A stretch of 38,657 bases of DNA. It comes from a virus. Under the pieces are notes generated by a model. It saw only the letters and a program-made list of their open reading frames with translations. It ran no database searches and was not told the DNA's origin. This document shows, piece after piece, positions 1 to 7,047 of this stretch. The stretch covers positions 1-38,657 of the IMG/VR virus record IMGVR_UViG_3300033552_000028; one strand, given 5' to 3'. Both the position numbers and the translations under genes were made by a program. Every line of letters starts with the position of its first letter. The stretch's first letter is position 1.

Positions 1-2064
1 TTGTGGGGCAGGGCGATTCATCGCCTCATAGTCCTTGCGCTGCTGCTCACGGTTGGCAATAGCCTCTTTCAAGGCCAGTTCGCCCTGTTTGATCTGTAGC
101 TCGACACCCTTGATTTGCAGGTCAAGCTGCTTCATCTCCTTGTCGGCCGCGATCTTCTCGCGTTGGCCTTGGAGCTTGATCATCTCCACCTCTTTCGTCG
201 CCTCGGCAATGATCTGCTCGGGCGGCATCTGAGGCGGAGCAGGGGGGGCAGGGGGAATCTTCGACGGGTCGTTAAAGAACAGGTCGATACCCTTGATGCC
301 CATCGCCTTGAGCAAGTTGCGGTAAGCGTTGTACAGCTTCGACGCATCAGCCATCGGGGAGGCGGTCGCCATCAGTTGCTTCTGCTCGTTGATGACCATT
401 TGCAGGTTCATGATCGTTTCTGACTTGTCGCCAGTACCGAGACCCACATTCACACTTGCGTCCATCTCGTGCGACCACGAGCGCGGATCGAACTCGACCC
501 ACTCGTTACGCAAGCGGATCGTTGCGGCCTTGTCCTGGTTCTTGCAGACGAGTTTCAGGATCAGCTTGAACAGATCCTTGACGCCGGTTTCGCCGAAGAT
601 GCGAGCGGTCATCTGCGTGCGCTGCTGTGCGGCGCCCATGATCTTGCTGATGCCAGTAGCGGTTTGGTTCAGCGTGTCAGCTTCCAAGCCTTGACCGTAG
701 CGCGTGATACCTGTGCGGATTTCCCGGCGCGTATCCATGAACTCGATGCCGCCCAACGCCTCAGACGCCACGATGTTCGTTTGCAGCGGGCCAGCCATGC
801 CAGGCTGCTTCATGCGAACCACGCCACCAATGCGGTTGTTCAGCAGGTCTTCGAGATTGACTTGGCCTTCGACAGCGTACGAGCGCGGGTTGTTAGCCAG
901 GTACAGCGAGTCGAAGTATTGGCGCTGCAAAGCCGTGTTCATCGACTGGATCGGCGCGGTAATGTCAGCGTAAGAGAAGCCGTGTACCCGGTGCGGGATA
1001 GGAATAGGCGTAATCAGGCAGTAATCGTGATTGTCGGCTTCCTCGTTCTTGAGCGTGATATTCCCGCGCAGGACATAGCGCCACTCAGCGATACCATCGC
1101 CGTCATGGTCGCACTGGATATAGCCCTCGAACAGCCACACTTCCTCCATCGACTTATCGAGCGTGCTATCGTCGTCCAGCACATCGGAGCTATCGTCAGC
1201 CAATGCCTTAAGCGAGTTGTCGTCGCGCAGCAAGGCAACTTCGTAGCTCTGCACCGCGTATGCCTTGGCCTTCGGGATGCCCATTTCGACCAGATCGGAG
1301 CGACGGAACGACTTGTGCTCGCCCACCAATGCGGCTTCGTAGATCGAACATGCACGGCGCGAGACAATGAAGCTCTCGGGGCGCACGTTCTGAATGGAGA
1401 CTTGCCCCTTCTTCTTCGTTACCTTGACCGTCACATCGCACAGCATGGCTTCGGGCTGCATAAGCATTTGCTGCACTTGCATAGCCTGCTCGGGCGACAT
1501 GGCATTGATCGCACCGGCCATCTGCTCACGCTTAGCCGTGTCCTCTGGATCGACATAGAATGCCTGCTCGATGACCTCGACACCCTCCTGTTGCAGCATC
1601 ATCGTCAGCTGCATTTCATTGAGGCCGGTGTATTCCTCGCGCGTTACCTTGTCCGAGTCATTCCAGAACGCGCGCACGACGCCTACCTTGGCAATCAGCG
1701 CATCCTTGAACCACGTATTGAAGATCAGGAAGCCGGGATTCTGCTTCTTGATGATGTGATTGATGTAGTCAGTCGCCTGCTGCGCGAACTGTTCATCTTC
1801 CATGCCCGTAGGCTCAAACTCGCCGATGTTGTCACCGGACAGGAAGATATCGAGGAACTGCGGCAGGGCTGATTCGATGACCTCGAATACGTCCCAGCTG
1901 ATAATCTGCGAGCGCCCCTCAACCTCGTTACCATCGGGCAGGCCGAGATAATAGGCGTAGTTGCGCTCACGGTCGGGATTGATGGCATGCTGCTGCCACG
2001 CCGTCGCCTGCTCGATCTCGTGATCTAGCAGCGCGTCGAAAGTGTCGTCGCTAATTTTCGCCAT
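1..2064 (-). CDS. Portal protein (truncated by window start; continues at 38657)
   Basis: Open minus-strand frame from ATG at 2064 to the first base of the window with no stop, 688 codons. The start overlaps the terminase stop region (CCATTAAACG). The protein begins MAKISDDTFDALLDHEIEQ, contains a long central region rich in acidic and aromatic residues (for example YVLRGNITLKNEEADNHDYC and NRIGGVVRMKQPGMAGPLQT), and ends in a charged, Gln/Lys-rich helical tail (KGVELQIKQGELALKEAIAN) that may form a coiled coil. Size and position directly after TerL fit a podovirus portal, the dodecameric ring through which DNA is packaged and ejected. The combination with a DUF5309-type capsid suggests the SU10-like portal group. 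If the window is circular the protein is 695 residues. Confidence 0.85.
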   Translation of the reverse strand, partial: MAKISDDTFDALLDHEIEQATAWQQHAINPDRERNYAYYLGLPDGNEVEGRSQIISWDVFEVIESALPQFLDIFLSGDNIGEFEPTGMEDEQFAQQATDYINHIIKKQNPGFLIFNTWFKDALIAKVGVVRAFWNDSDKVTREEYTGLNEMQLTMMLQQEGVEVIEQAFYVDPEDTAKREQMAGAINAMSPEQAMQVQQMLMQPEAMLCDVTVKVTKKKGQVSIQNVRPESFIVSRRACSIYEAALVGEHKSFRRSDLVEMGIPKAKAYAVQSYEVALLRDDNSLKALADDSSDVLDDDSTLDKSMEEVWLFEGYIQCDHDGDGIAEWRYVLRGNITLKNEEADNHDYCLITPIPIPHRVHGFSYADITAPIQSMNTALQRQYFDSLYLANNPRSYAVEGQVNLEDLLNNRIGGVVRMKQPGMAGPLQTNIVASEALGGIEFMDTRREIRTGITRYGQGLEADTLNQTATGISKIMGAAQQRTQMTARIFGETGVKDLFKLILKLVCKNQDKAATIRLRNEWVEFDPRSWSHEMDASVNVGLGTGDKSETIMNLQMVINEQKQLMATASPMADASKLYNAYRNLLKAMGIKGIDLFFNDPSKIPPAPPAPPQMPPEQIIAEATKEVEMIKLQGQREKIAADKEMKQLDLQIKGVELQIKQGELALKEAIANREQQRKDYEAMNRPAPQ

Positions 2065-3362
2065 TAAACGATTCCCATTGGTTTGTAGTTGAGGCTCCCG
2101 CCCCAGTCTTCATTTCCGAACTGCTCCGCGTTGATGCAGAGGTAGCGGAAGTCGTCCGCGCCGTGGCTCCACTCGTCATGCAGCGGTGCGCCTGGCTCAT
2201 TGGTTTGCTGATTGATAGAACGCCTGTAGCGCTTTAAGCACTGAATCAAGCGTTCGGTCTTGGTCTTGTCGAAATAGATGCGGCCGAAGGTCATACGGGC
2301 CGTCCTGATGCCATCCTCGATGCTCATGGACGGCGTAATACCTACTGACCAGCCGAGTGCGGTCATAATCTGTTCTGCGCTCTGCCCGGTCTTGAAATCC
2401 TTGTTGCGGCCATCGTGCGGAAGCCACACCTTGCCCCAGTTGAGCCGCTTATCCTTCAACATGGCCGAGTAGTGGTCCAGCGTCTTGTGGCTGTCCTCGA
2501 TGTACTCGATCACACGTAGCTCTGACGACTGGCGCTGCACCAGGCTGATTGCCATCGCATCGTTCCAGCCAAGGTCGAACACCACATGAACCTTAAGCAT
2601 CGGGTCATACGGCACGTTGCAAATGCGCTTGTCTTCCTCGCACTTGGCCACTTCGTCGTAGTAGATCGCGCCGGCCACCGCAGGCTTGCACTTGCCGAGC
2701 CAGATGTTGTCGTAGTCCTTCGGCGTGCGGATCAGACAGCGCATGCGCTCCTTTTCCAGCACTTCGGGGAACCACGGATTGTCCGTGTAGTTCATTTCGA
2801 CTACGGTCGTGTCGTCGTCGCTCTCAAGAAAGCGTTGATGGGTCTCGTCAGTCTCTAGCTCGGGGTTGTACGCTACCCATATCTCTGACCCGTTCTTGCG
2901 GATCGTCGGTATCAGTACGTCCCATGAGCGTTTCTTGACTGCGTGGCCTTCTTCGACCCAAACCCGGTCGCAGCCCTCGAAAGACTTGATCGTGTCAATC
3001 GTGTGGCTTGCAAGGCCAGCAAAGACAAACGATGTGCCGTTAGCCCCGCGAATCTCAGTTTCTAATATCTCGTAGAACGATTCCAGCCCAAGCGCGGCGA
3101 TTTGATCAGCCAGCAACCGGTGAACGGAATCCTTGATCGACTTCTGCACCTCACGCGTACAGAGGATGCGAAGCTTGCTTGCCCTGCCTTGAATGAGTAA
3201 CGCCCTGGCAAAGCCCCATGACTTTGCCGAACCTCGCCCACCTCTGACAATCTTGTAACGCTTAGGCTTGAACAGAAAGCCCAGCTTGGCCGGGAAGTTA
3301 GCTTCCACTTGGCTCAATGAGCTTGATGGTGATGGTGTTGTCAGTCTGGATCGCGCCGCCAC
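2064..3362 (-). CDS. terL: Terminase large subunit (packaging ATPase/nuclease)
   Basis: A 432-residue terminase of the PBSX/T4-like fold. The N-terminal ATPase has Walker A GGRGSAKS (residues 41-48), Walker B RVWVEEG (133-139) and a coupling motif IWVAYNP (161-167). The C-terminal RNase H-like nuclease has acidic positions in FDLGWNDAMA (D263, D268), PHDGRNKD (D317) and HGADDFRY (403-404). It cuts and pumps phage DNA into proheads through the portal encoded next door. The listed start is a GTG that overlaps the small subunit by 65 nt. A second in-frame GTG at 3308, only 11 nt before the small-subunit stop, is an equally plausible start and would remove 18 low-complexity residues (Ser/Pro/Thr-rich). 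The stop overlaps the portal start. Confidence 0.95.
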   Translation of the reverse strand: MAARSRLTTPSPSSSLSQVEANFPAKLGFLFKPKRYKIVRGGRGSAKSWGFARALLIQGRASKLRILCTREVQKSIKDSVHRLLADQIAALGLESFYEILETEIRGANGTSFVFAGLASHTIDTIKSFEGCDRVWVEEGHAVKKRSWDVLIPTIRKNGSEIWVAYNPELETDETHQRFLESDDDTTVVEMNYTDNPWFPEVLEKERMRCLIRTPKDYDNIWLGKCKPAVAGAIYYDEVAKCEEDKRICNVPYDPMLKVHVVFDLGWNDAMAISLVQRQSSELRVIEYIEDSHKTLDHYSAMLKDKRLNWGKVWLPHDGRNKDFKTGQSAEQIMTALGWSVGITPSMSIEDGIRTARMTFGRIYFDKTKTERLIQCLKRYRRSINQQTNEPGAPLHDEWSHGADDFRYLCINAEQFGNEDWGGSLNYKPMGIV

Positions 3363-3588
3363 CTTCGCCTGTCAATTGCAGTGGCAAGAGCTTCGGGTAG
3401 ATCGTTCCCCAAAATACGCGCTCGTTCGCAGGATCTTCCTTGGCCCACTCGACCAAGCGAGCGGCGCCACCTAACGCTTCCGCTGCCTGCGCGATGGCAT
3501 CCTTGGCTGCAGTCGTCGTCTTATTTGTGGCACCTTTCGGCTTACCGGGGTTCCCCTTGCCGAATTTGCCCGTATTTTTCGGCTCCAT
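3298..3588 (-). CDS. terS: Putative terminase small subunit
   Basis: A 96-residue protein starting MEPKNTGKFGKGNPGKPKGA, with a basic Gly/Lys-rich N-terminus of the KGNPGKPKGATNK type often seen in small terminase-like phage proteins, then a helical segment (TAAKDAIAQAAEALGGAARL) and a more polar C-terminus. It would recognise the packaging start site and recruit TerL. The assignment rests mainly on position immediately upstream of, and overlapping, terL. It is short for a TerS, so a TerS-like DNA-binding protein with only part of the usual function is possible. The Shine-Dalgarno is weak. Confidence 0.6.
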   Translation of the reverse strand: MEPKNTGKFGKGNPGKPKGATNKTTTAAKDAIAQAAEALGGAARLVEWAKEDPANERVFWGTIYPKLLPLQLTGEGGGAIQTDNTITIKLIEPSGS

Positions 3589-3590
3589 CG

Positions 3591-3866
3591 TCAGCTTTGA
3601 ATGCCGCCGCTTGTGAACTCAGGCGAGTGGCGCACCGACCCATCGGCATGGATGTACATTCCGGCCAAAGAGCCAGGACCGATGATCTTGCCCTGCATGA
3701 ACGCGTTGAAGTGAGTCGGCGGCTTGGGGGTTGGTTGACGCGACTCAACCACAGCCTTAAATGCCGTTATGTACGCGGCTGCTATCCCTGCTGCCGTGTC
3801 GCTGCTTAGCTTCGCTGCAACCATTGCTACTTCGTGCGCGTGTAGGATATTTAGTTCGTTGCTCAT
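3591..3866 (-). CDS. Hypothetical protein upstream of terminase
   Basis: A 91-residue protein (start MSNELNILHAHEVAMVAAKL) with an Ala-rich N-terminal helix and a Pro-rich centre (RQPTPKPPTHF). The ATG is preceded by GGAAACCAAT, a fair ribosome site. It is the first gene after the terminator at 3909-3935, so it heads the packaging genes. I do not recognise a family. Confidence 0.6.
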   Translation of the reverse strand: MSNELNILHAHEVAMVAAKLSSDTAAGIAAAYITAFKAVVESRQPTPKPPTHFNAFMQGKIIGPGSLAGMYIHADGSVRHSPEFTSGGIQS

Positions 3867-3908
3867 ATTGGTTTCCGAGTTCCTTGCGGATTGTTCGGCC
3901 TATAGAAT

Positions 3909-3935
3909 AAAAAAGCCCCGCTGACCTTTCGGGGC
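3909..3935 (-). terminator. Rho-independent terminator (minus strand)
   Basis: On the minus strand a GCCCCG / CGGGGC stem with a 9-nt loop is followed directly by a run of six T (plus-strand A-run 3909-3914). It lies between the small gene at 3992-4204 and the terminase block, so late transcripts must read through it. Confidence 0.85.
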
Positions 3936-3991
3936 GGGGCGAAGTCCATCGCGTTAGCGAGAGAGGGGGGAGAACTGGTGTTGGTCGGCGG

Positions 3992-4204
3992 CTACGCTGC
4001 GCACTCTTGGCATTTCCAGCCTTTACTAGCCTTTAGTGTTCGGTCGCATGGTTTTGCCTTGCTGCACGTCTCGCAGAACCGTAAGCTTCTACTGCTGAAC
4101 GTGAACGTACTTACTGGAGCATCGCGCAACCGTGCAATGTGATTGCCACCACCATCATTGTCATAGCGAGTACCGATGCCGCGCACTCTGTTTAATGCGG
4201 TCAT
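3992..4204 (-). CDS. Small Cys-rich (zinc-ribbon-like) protein
   Basis: A 70-residue protein with a C-terminal pair of cysteine knuckles (CETC and CQEC, about 22 residues apart) that could hold one zinc ion. It has a good ribosome site (GAGGATT, 6 nt before ATG). Basic overall, so nucleic acid binding is possible. It sits between the Q-like regulator and the terminase genes. No specific family recognised. Confidence 0.6.
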   Translation of the reverse strand: MTALNRVRGIGTRYDNDGGGNHIARLRDAPVSTFTFSSRSLRFCETCSKAKPCDRTLKASKGWKCQECAA

Positions 4205-4227
4205 TTGCTAATCCTCGGAGAGTTGGC

Positions 4228-4401
4228 TTAATCTGGCACCCCCGGCCCATCCCCGTTATGGGGCAGGAGCCACCAGCCGAGTGAGCGGAGTATGTCGTCG
4301 TCCGTTTCAGGCTGGCTTTCTTCGGGGACCGCTACGGCTGCGGGCTTGTCACGCCGCTCTGCTTCTTTGCGCCGGTGGAATTCAGCGTTACGATGCGCCA
4401 T
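4228..4401 (-). CDS. Small hypothetical protein
   Basis: A 57-residue protein (MAHRNAEFHRRKEAERRDKP...) with a basic Arg/Lys-rich N-terminal helix and an acidic middle (ESQPETDDDILRSLGWWLLP). The frame stays open farther upstream, but the ATG at 4401 is the natural start because the extension crosses the terminator at 4429-4462 and the Q-like gene. The first gene after that terminator. Confidence 0.55.
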   Translation of the reverse strand: MAHRNAEFHRRKEAERRDKPAAVAVPEESQPETDDDILRSLGWWLLPHNGDGPGVPD

Positions 4402-4428
4402 AGGACCCCCGTTAGGTGTCAGAGAATG

Positions 4429-4462
4429 CAAAAAAGCCAGCGATCCGTTAGGAGGCTGGCTT
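4429..4462 (-). terminator. Intrinsic terminator just downstream of the Q-like gene (tR'-like)
   Basis: AGCCAGC / GCTGGCT stem (4435-4441 and 4455-4461) with a 13-nt loop. On the minus strand it is followed by six T. On the plus strand the stem is followed by TATTTTT, so it may work weakly in both directions. It lies about 30-60 nt downstream of the promoter-like site at 4493-4521, like the λ pR'-tR' arrangement. Confidence 0.8.
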
Positions 4463-4492
4463 ATTTTTGGGCGCAGAACGCCCGATGCGCGT

Positions 4493-4521
4493 AGATTGAC
4501 AGAAATCATTCCAATTGTCAA
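4493..4521 (-). promoter_or_regulatory. Candidate late promoter (pR'-like) with inverted repeat
   Basis: Minus strand: a perfect -35 TTGACA (4516-4521), 17-bp spacer and a weak -10 (CAATCT, 4493-4498). TTGACA and TGTCAA also form an inverted repeat (4496-4501 / 4516-4521), so the site could bind a dimeric regulator. It begins 6 nt after the Q-like stop codon. A weak -10 behind a consensus -35 could reflect regulation, but the call is tentative. Confidence 0.45.
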
Positions 4522-4526
4522 TATGT

Positions 4527-4862
4527 TTAGCATGAAATCTTGCCGCGCAGACTGTTGTACAGGCTTTCGATAGCCAGATCGAACACTACATCGAACTGCA
4601 CGCGCCATACGTTCCGCGTTATCCCGTAGTGCATCATCACTACCTGGCGCTCGACTACGGGCAGATCCCATACGGCCGCGTTGACGGTTCGGACGACTCG
4701 CTTGTTGTCCTCTATCTCCATATCCTCGAAGCTGTGTATGCGAGCGTCGGGCGCTCCTAGGCATTGGCGGGGCGCTCCGTCTGCGATAGGCTCGCCGGTA
4801 GCTGCCCACTCTGCCCAGCGGTCTAGGAGCACCTTTACACGGTCGTATTGGTCGGTTTGCAT
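4527..4862 (-). CDS. Putative Q-like late antiterminator / late gene regulator
   Basis: A 111-residue protein. The ATG at 4862 shares its A with the TGA of the preceding gene (TGATG). The C-terminal half (AVWDLPVVERQVVMMHYGIT, then NVWRVQFDVVFDLAIESLY) has the look of the helix-turn-helix in sigma region 4 and in Q/ArpU-type phage regulators, where an 'LP-x-x-x-R-x-V-x-x-x-x-Y' helix is followed by a short DNA-reading helix. Q proteins bind at the late promoter and let RNA polymerase ignore terminators. Position supports this: last gene of the early leftward block, followed at once by a promoter-like site and a terminator, with several more terminators in the late genes. Family assignment is from pattern only. 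Confidence 0.55.
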   Translation of the reverse strand: MQTDQYDRVKVLLDRWAEWAATGEPIADGAPRQCLGAPDARIHSFEDMEIEDNKRVVRTVNAAVWDLPVVERQVVMMHYGITRNVWRVQFDVVFDLAIESLYNSLRGKISC

Positions 4863-4990
4863 CACTGGCCCTTAACGGTAAGTTCTGCCATCACCTTCGC
4901 GTGCAGCTTGTCCCATATGTCGGGCGTGCCCTGGAACAGGAAGATGCAGAGGAACACGAAGCCCCAAAATGCCAAGTCACGGCGGCTCAT
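4862..4990 (-). CDS. 42-residue membrane protein
   Basis: MSRRDLAFWGFVFLCIFLFQ then a soluble tail ending TVKGQ. One clear transmembrane helix (residues 7-20) after a basic N-terminus, so the tail is probably periplasmic. The ATG overlaps the preceding stop (ATGA) and the stop overlaps the Q-like start (TGATG), which supports expression by translational coupling. Function unknown. Confidence 0.6.
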   Translation of the reverse strand: MSRRDLAFWGFVFLCIFLFQGTPDIWDKLHAKVMAELTVKGQ

Positions 4991-5187
4991 TTGCGGTCCC
5001 ACTTTGTAATGAAGGCATCGCCCATCCTTATCACTTCACGGACTTGGGCCATTGCTGCGCAAGCGCTAGGTGTCGCGGCTCGCTCCTCAAGCTCTGCTAG
5101 GCGGCAAAACAGGTATGCCTGTTGAAACTTAATGCGCTCCATGTCGCGGTCAGCGCCACGCCGAAACCATGCCATCAAGCGGGCCAT
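4987..5187 (-). CDS. Hypothetical helical protein, 66 residues
   Basis: Starts MARLMAWFRRGADRDMERIK; strongly helical with many Glu/Arg pairs, no membrane segment. Start chosen because ATG 5187 overlaps the upstream stop as TGATG. Its stop overlaps the next ATG as ATGA. No family recognised. Confidence 0.55.
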   Translation of the reverse strand: MARLMAWFRRGADRDMERIKFQQAYLFCRLAELEERAATPSACAAMAQVREVIRMGDAFITKWDRK

Positions 5188-5297
5188 CACAGATACCCCT
5201 CGTCCGATTCGTCCATGTCCTCGCCTAGTACATAGAACAGGGTCAGCGCAACAAGGGTGATGCCTCCTACAATGAAACCGGCGATAAATGCAATCAT
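5187..5297 (-). CDS. 36-residue single-pass membrane protein
   Basis: MIAFIAGFIVGGITLVALTL is an almost uninterrupted hydrophobic helix, followed by an acidic tail (EDMDESDEGYL). A GGGAG ribosome site 9 nt upstream of ATG 5297 sets the start. Resembles small phage membrane proteins of unknown role. Confidence 0.6.
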   Translation of the reverse strand: MIAFIAGFIVGGITLVALTLFYVLGEDMDESDEGYL

Positions 5298-5299
5298 GG

Positions 5300-5428
5300 C
5301 TATTTCTCCCATGAGGCAACTACATCTTCGGCAAGGCGCCACCCGGCACCCAAGCCTAAGAAGGCCAGGCTCGCAAGCCAGCCAGTTACAATAAACGGCA
5401 CGAGGCACAGGGAAATAATGGTCTTCAT
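5300..5428 (-). CDS. 42-residue membrane protein
   Basis: MKTIISLCLVPFIVTGWLAS then LAFLGLGAGWRLAEDVVASW. One long or two short hydrophobic helices. ATG 5428 overlaps the ninG stop (ATGA) and has GGACAGCAGCA upstream. It is one of three tiny membrane proteins packed between ninG and the late regulator; function unknown. Confidence 0.6.
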   Translation of the reverse strand: MKTIISLCLVPFIVTGWLASLAFLGLGAGWRLAEDVVASWEK

Positions 5429-6033
5429 TGCTGCTGTCCTTTCAGGGTTTTAGTTTTGGCGCGGTAGTGGGCTTTGATTTCTTGCAGTTCTTCGATGGTC
5501 CAGCGGCGCGGCTCTTGGTCGCATTCCAGCGCTTCCACAGCAGCCAATCCGATGCGAGCTATCAGGCCAAGCCGGTAGTCAACCGCGTTACCAGCCTTAT
5601 ATCGGTTCTCCTGCTTGCTCTGCGCGTGTACGTTGTTCTCGTTGAAGCGAAGGTGTGGAGCGCTGCCACGGCTCCTGTAATGGCCTGCATCGACGTTGTT
5701 ACCGGACCAGTCCAACGGCTTACCGCTTGAAATGCACGGATGGCTGGCCAATTGGTCGCGCAGACGTATGAACGCGTTGAAGGCAACTTGCGCCTCTGCG
5801 ATGTGGTCAGCCTTGCGCTTGAGTGCGCGCAATCCCTCTTGTCTTTCGCTGCGCTCCTTCCTGGCACGCTCGGACATGATCCAGTCATGCTCGCAGACGA
5901 TTGAGCAGCAAGGCTGTATCGAGCGGTAAGGGGTGAACTCCTTGCGGCATGATTTGACCTTGCAAAGCCGGATGCGGGCTTTGCGCTCCCGGGTGGGGAG
6001 GGCGCGCTTAAACTCGGTGCGTTGGAGCGTCAT
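5425..6033 (-). CDS. ninG: NinG-family recombination protein (Rap-like)
   Basis: A 202-residue NinG family protein. A Cys-rich N-terminal zinc site (LCKVKSCRKEF, CCSIVCEHDW) is followed by a coiled-coil region rich in Arg/Glu and the conserved core around PCISSG, NNVDAGHYRSRG and NNVHAQSKQENRYKAGN. In λ, NinG (Rap) is a structure-specific endonuclease acting on D-loops and Holliday junctions in Red recombination. Here it is encoded on the leftward early transcript, while its probable partners (ERF annealase, SSB, NinB) are on the rightward one. Confidence 0.9.
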   Translation of the reverse strand: MTLQRTEFKRALPTRERKARIRLCKVKSCRKEFTPYRSIQPCCSIVCEHDWIMSERARKERSERQEGLRALKRKADHIAEAQVAFNAFIRLRDQLASHPCISSGKPLDWSGNNVDAGHYRSRGSAPHLRFNENNVHAQSKQENRYKAGNAVDYRLGLIARIGLAAVEALECDQEPRRWTIEELQEIKAHYRAKTKTLKGQQQ

Positions 6034-6215
6034 ACAATCCCACCCCTACGCCATCCAGCAGGCATCGGCTTGCAGGTAACGCAAATGCCGCAATTGACCG
6101 GGAATTGACCAATGCTGAATCGGCGCTGGCAGCTGGTGCATGCCTGGCGCTTCGTCACCGGGTCCGGCTGGTCGCGCATGTGGTCGCGGTTAATGCTGGT
6201 GCCGGCGTTGTTCAT
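6030..6215 (-). CDS. Small Cys-rich protein
   Basis: A 61-residue protein with two possible zinc knuckles, CTSC (about residue 26) and CGICVTC (about 42-48), in a basic context. The ATG at 6215 overlaps the methyltransferase stop (ATGA) and its stop overlaps the ninG start. Probably a zinc-binding nucleic-acid protein; no family recognised. Confidence 0.55.
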   Translation of the reverse strand: MNNAGTSINRDHMRDQPDPVTKRQACTSCQRRFSIGQFPVNCGICVTCKPMPAGWRRGGIV

Positions 6216-6871
6216 GCTGGCTCCGCGAAAATAGATGCCTGCTCTTGCTTGGCTGGCTCTGGGGCGAAAAGCTGACCTTGGGCTACAGCTTGTTCAATGC
6301 GCTTGCAGGCGATCTCAAAATAGGCGGGGTCGCGCTCGATACCAATGAACTTGCGGCCAAGCTGAATCGCCGCAACGCCGGTTGTCCCACTGCCCATGAA
6401 AGGATCGAGGATGGTTTGCACTTTCCCGGCCTGCTCGAGACACCAAAGCATGACTTTCAAGGGCTTTTGGGTGGGGTGCGCCTTTTCCTCCCCCGACCAG
6501 TGGTGCGATAAATGGCGAGTTTGCTTACCAAAGTTCGTCCATGCCATTTCACACTCGGAGAAACTGCGCCCGTCATTCAACTTGTGCCAAATTAGCCAGT
6601 CATTAGTTGGGGGGAGCTGTGCCGAAAAATAGTTTCCTCCCCAAAAGCAGGTGATCGGCGCTGCTGCAATGCACAGATCAAGGCTCGGCACGGATTCATC
6701 CCAGTCGCCACCACGGCTAAATTCCTTCTTGCCTTTGCCAAGCGTTTGCTTATTGGCGCTAATCCCATAAGGCGGGTCTGTAATCACCGCATCAACCTTG
6801 CCAAGAGTCGGCAGAATGTCCATGCAGTCGCCCAGGTAAAGCGTGGCGTCGCCAATGATTACCTTTGTCAT
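6212..6871 (-). CDS. Orphan DNA methyltransferase (N6-adenine/N4-cytosine type, β order)
   Basis: A 219-residue SAM-dependent amino-methyltransferase. The catalytic motif TDPPYG (31-36) comes before the SAM-binding motif DPFMGSGTTG (156-165), the order of β-class enzymes. HPTQKP (132-137) is also typical. The variable part in between (about 40-120) should hold the target recognition surface. No cognate endonuclease is visible, so it probably protects phage DNA or regulates replication/expression. Target sequence cannot be read from the protein. It overlaps neighbours on both sides by 4 nt. Confidence 0.9.
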   Translation of the reverse strand: MTKVIIGDATLYLGDCMDILPTLGKVDAVITDPPYGISANKQTLGKGKKEFSRGGDWDESVPSLDLCIAAAPITCFWGGNYFSAQLPPTNDWLIWHKLNDGRSFSECEMAWTNFGKQTRHLSHHWSGEEKAHPTQKPLKVMLWCLEQAGKVQTILDPFMGSGTTGVAAIQLGRKFIGIERDPAYFEIACKRIEQAVAQGQLFAPEPAKQEQASIFAEPA

Positions 6872-7047
6872 GCCGTCACCTCGTCTTTAATGTCCATTGC
6901 CATCTTTGCGAATCTCACCTGAATTGCGAGCAGCGACTTGTCGCCTTGTTCCTCGCGCCACAGGATGCGTTTTGCCCATGCTTTGTGGTCTACGTGACCA
7001 TAGGGATAGCGTGCTCGCGCCTCCCGCTCAATCTCTACGTCACTCAT
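6868..7047 (-). CDS. Small hypothetical protein, 59 residues
   Basis: Starts MSDVEIEREARARYPYGHVD; charged and helical, with no cysteines. Strong ribosome site AGGAGG 6 nt before ATG 7047, and overlaps with the upstream (DnaC-like) and downstream (methyltransferase) genes by 4 nt, so it is very likely expressed. No family recognised. Confidence 0.65.
   Translation of the reverse strand: MSDVEIEREARARYPYGHVDHKAWAKRILWREEQGDKSLLAIQVRFAKMAMDIKDEVTA

Noticed and set aside
469-1872. Long plus-strand open frame (467 codons) across the portal gene
   Set aside because: It is antisense to a well-supported portal gene, has an Arg/His/Leu-biased composition typical of a reverse-strand shadow, and has no ribosome site.
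4404-4809. Upstream extension of the frame that ends at 4228
   Set aside because: It crosses the terminator at 4429-4462 and the Q-like gene in another frame, with Arg-rich shadow composition; the short form from ATG 4401 has the better start.
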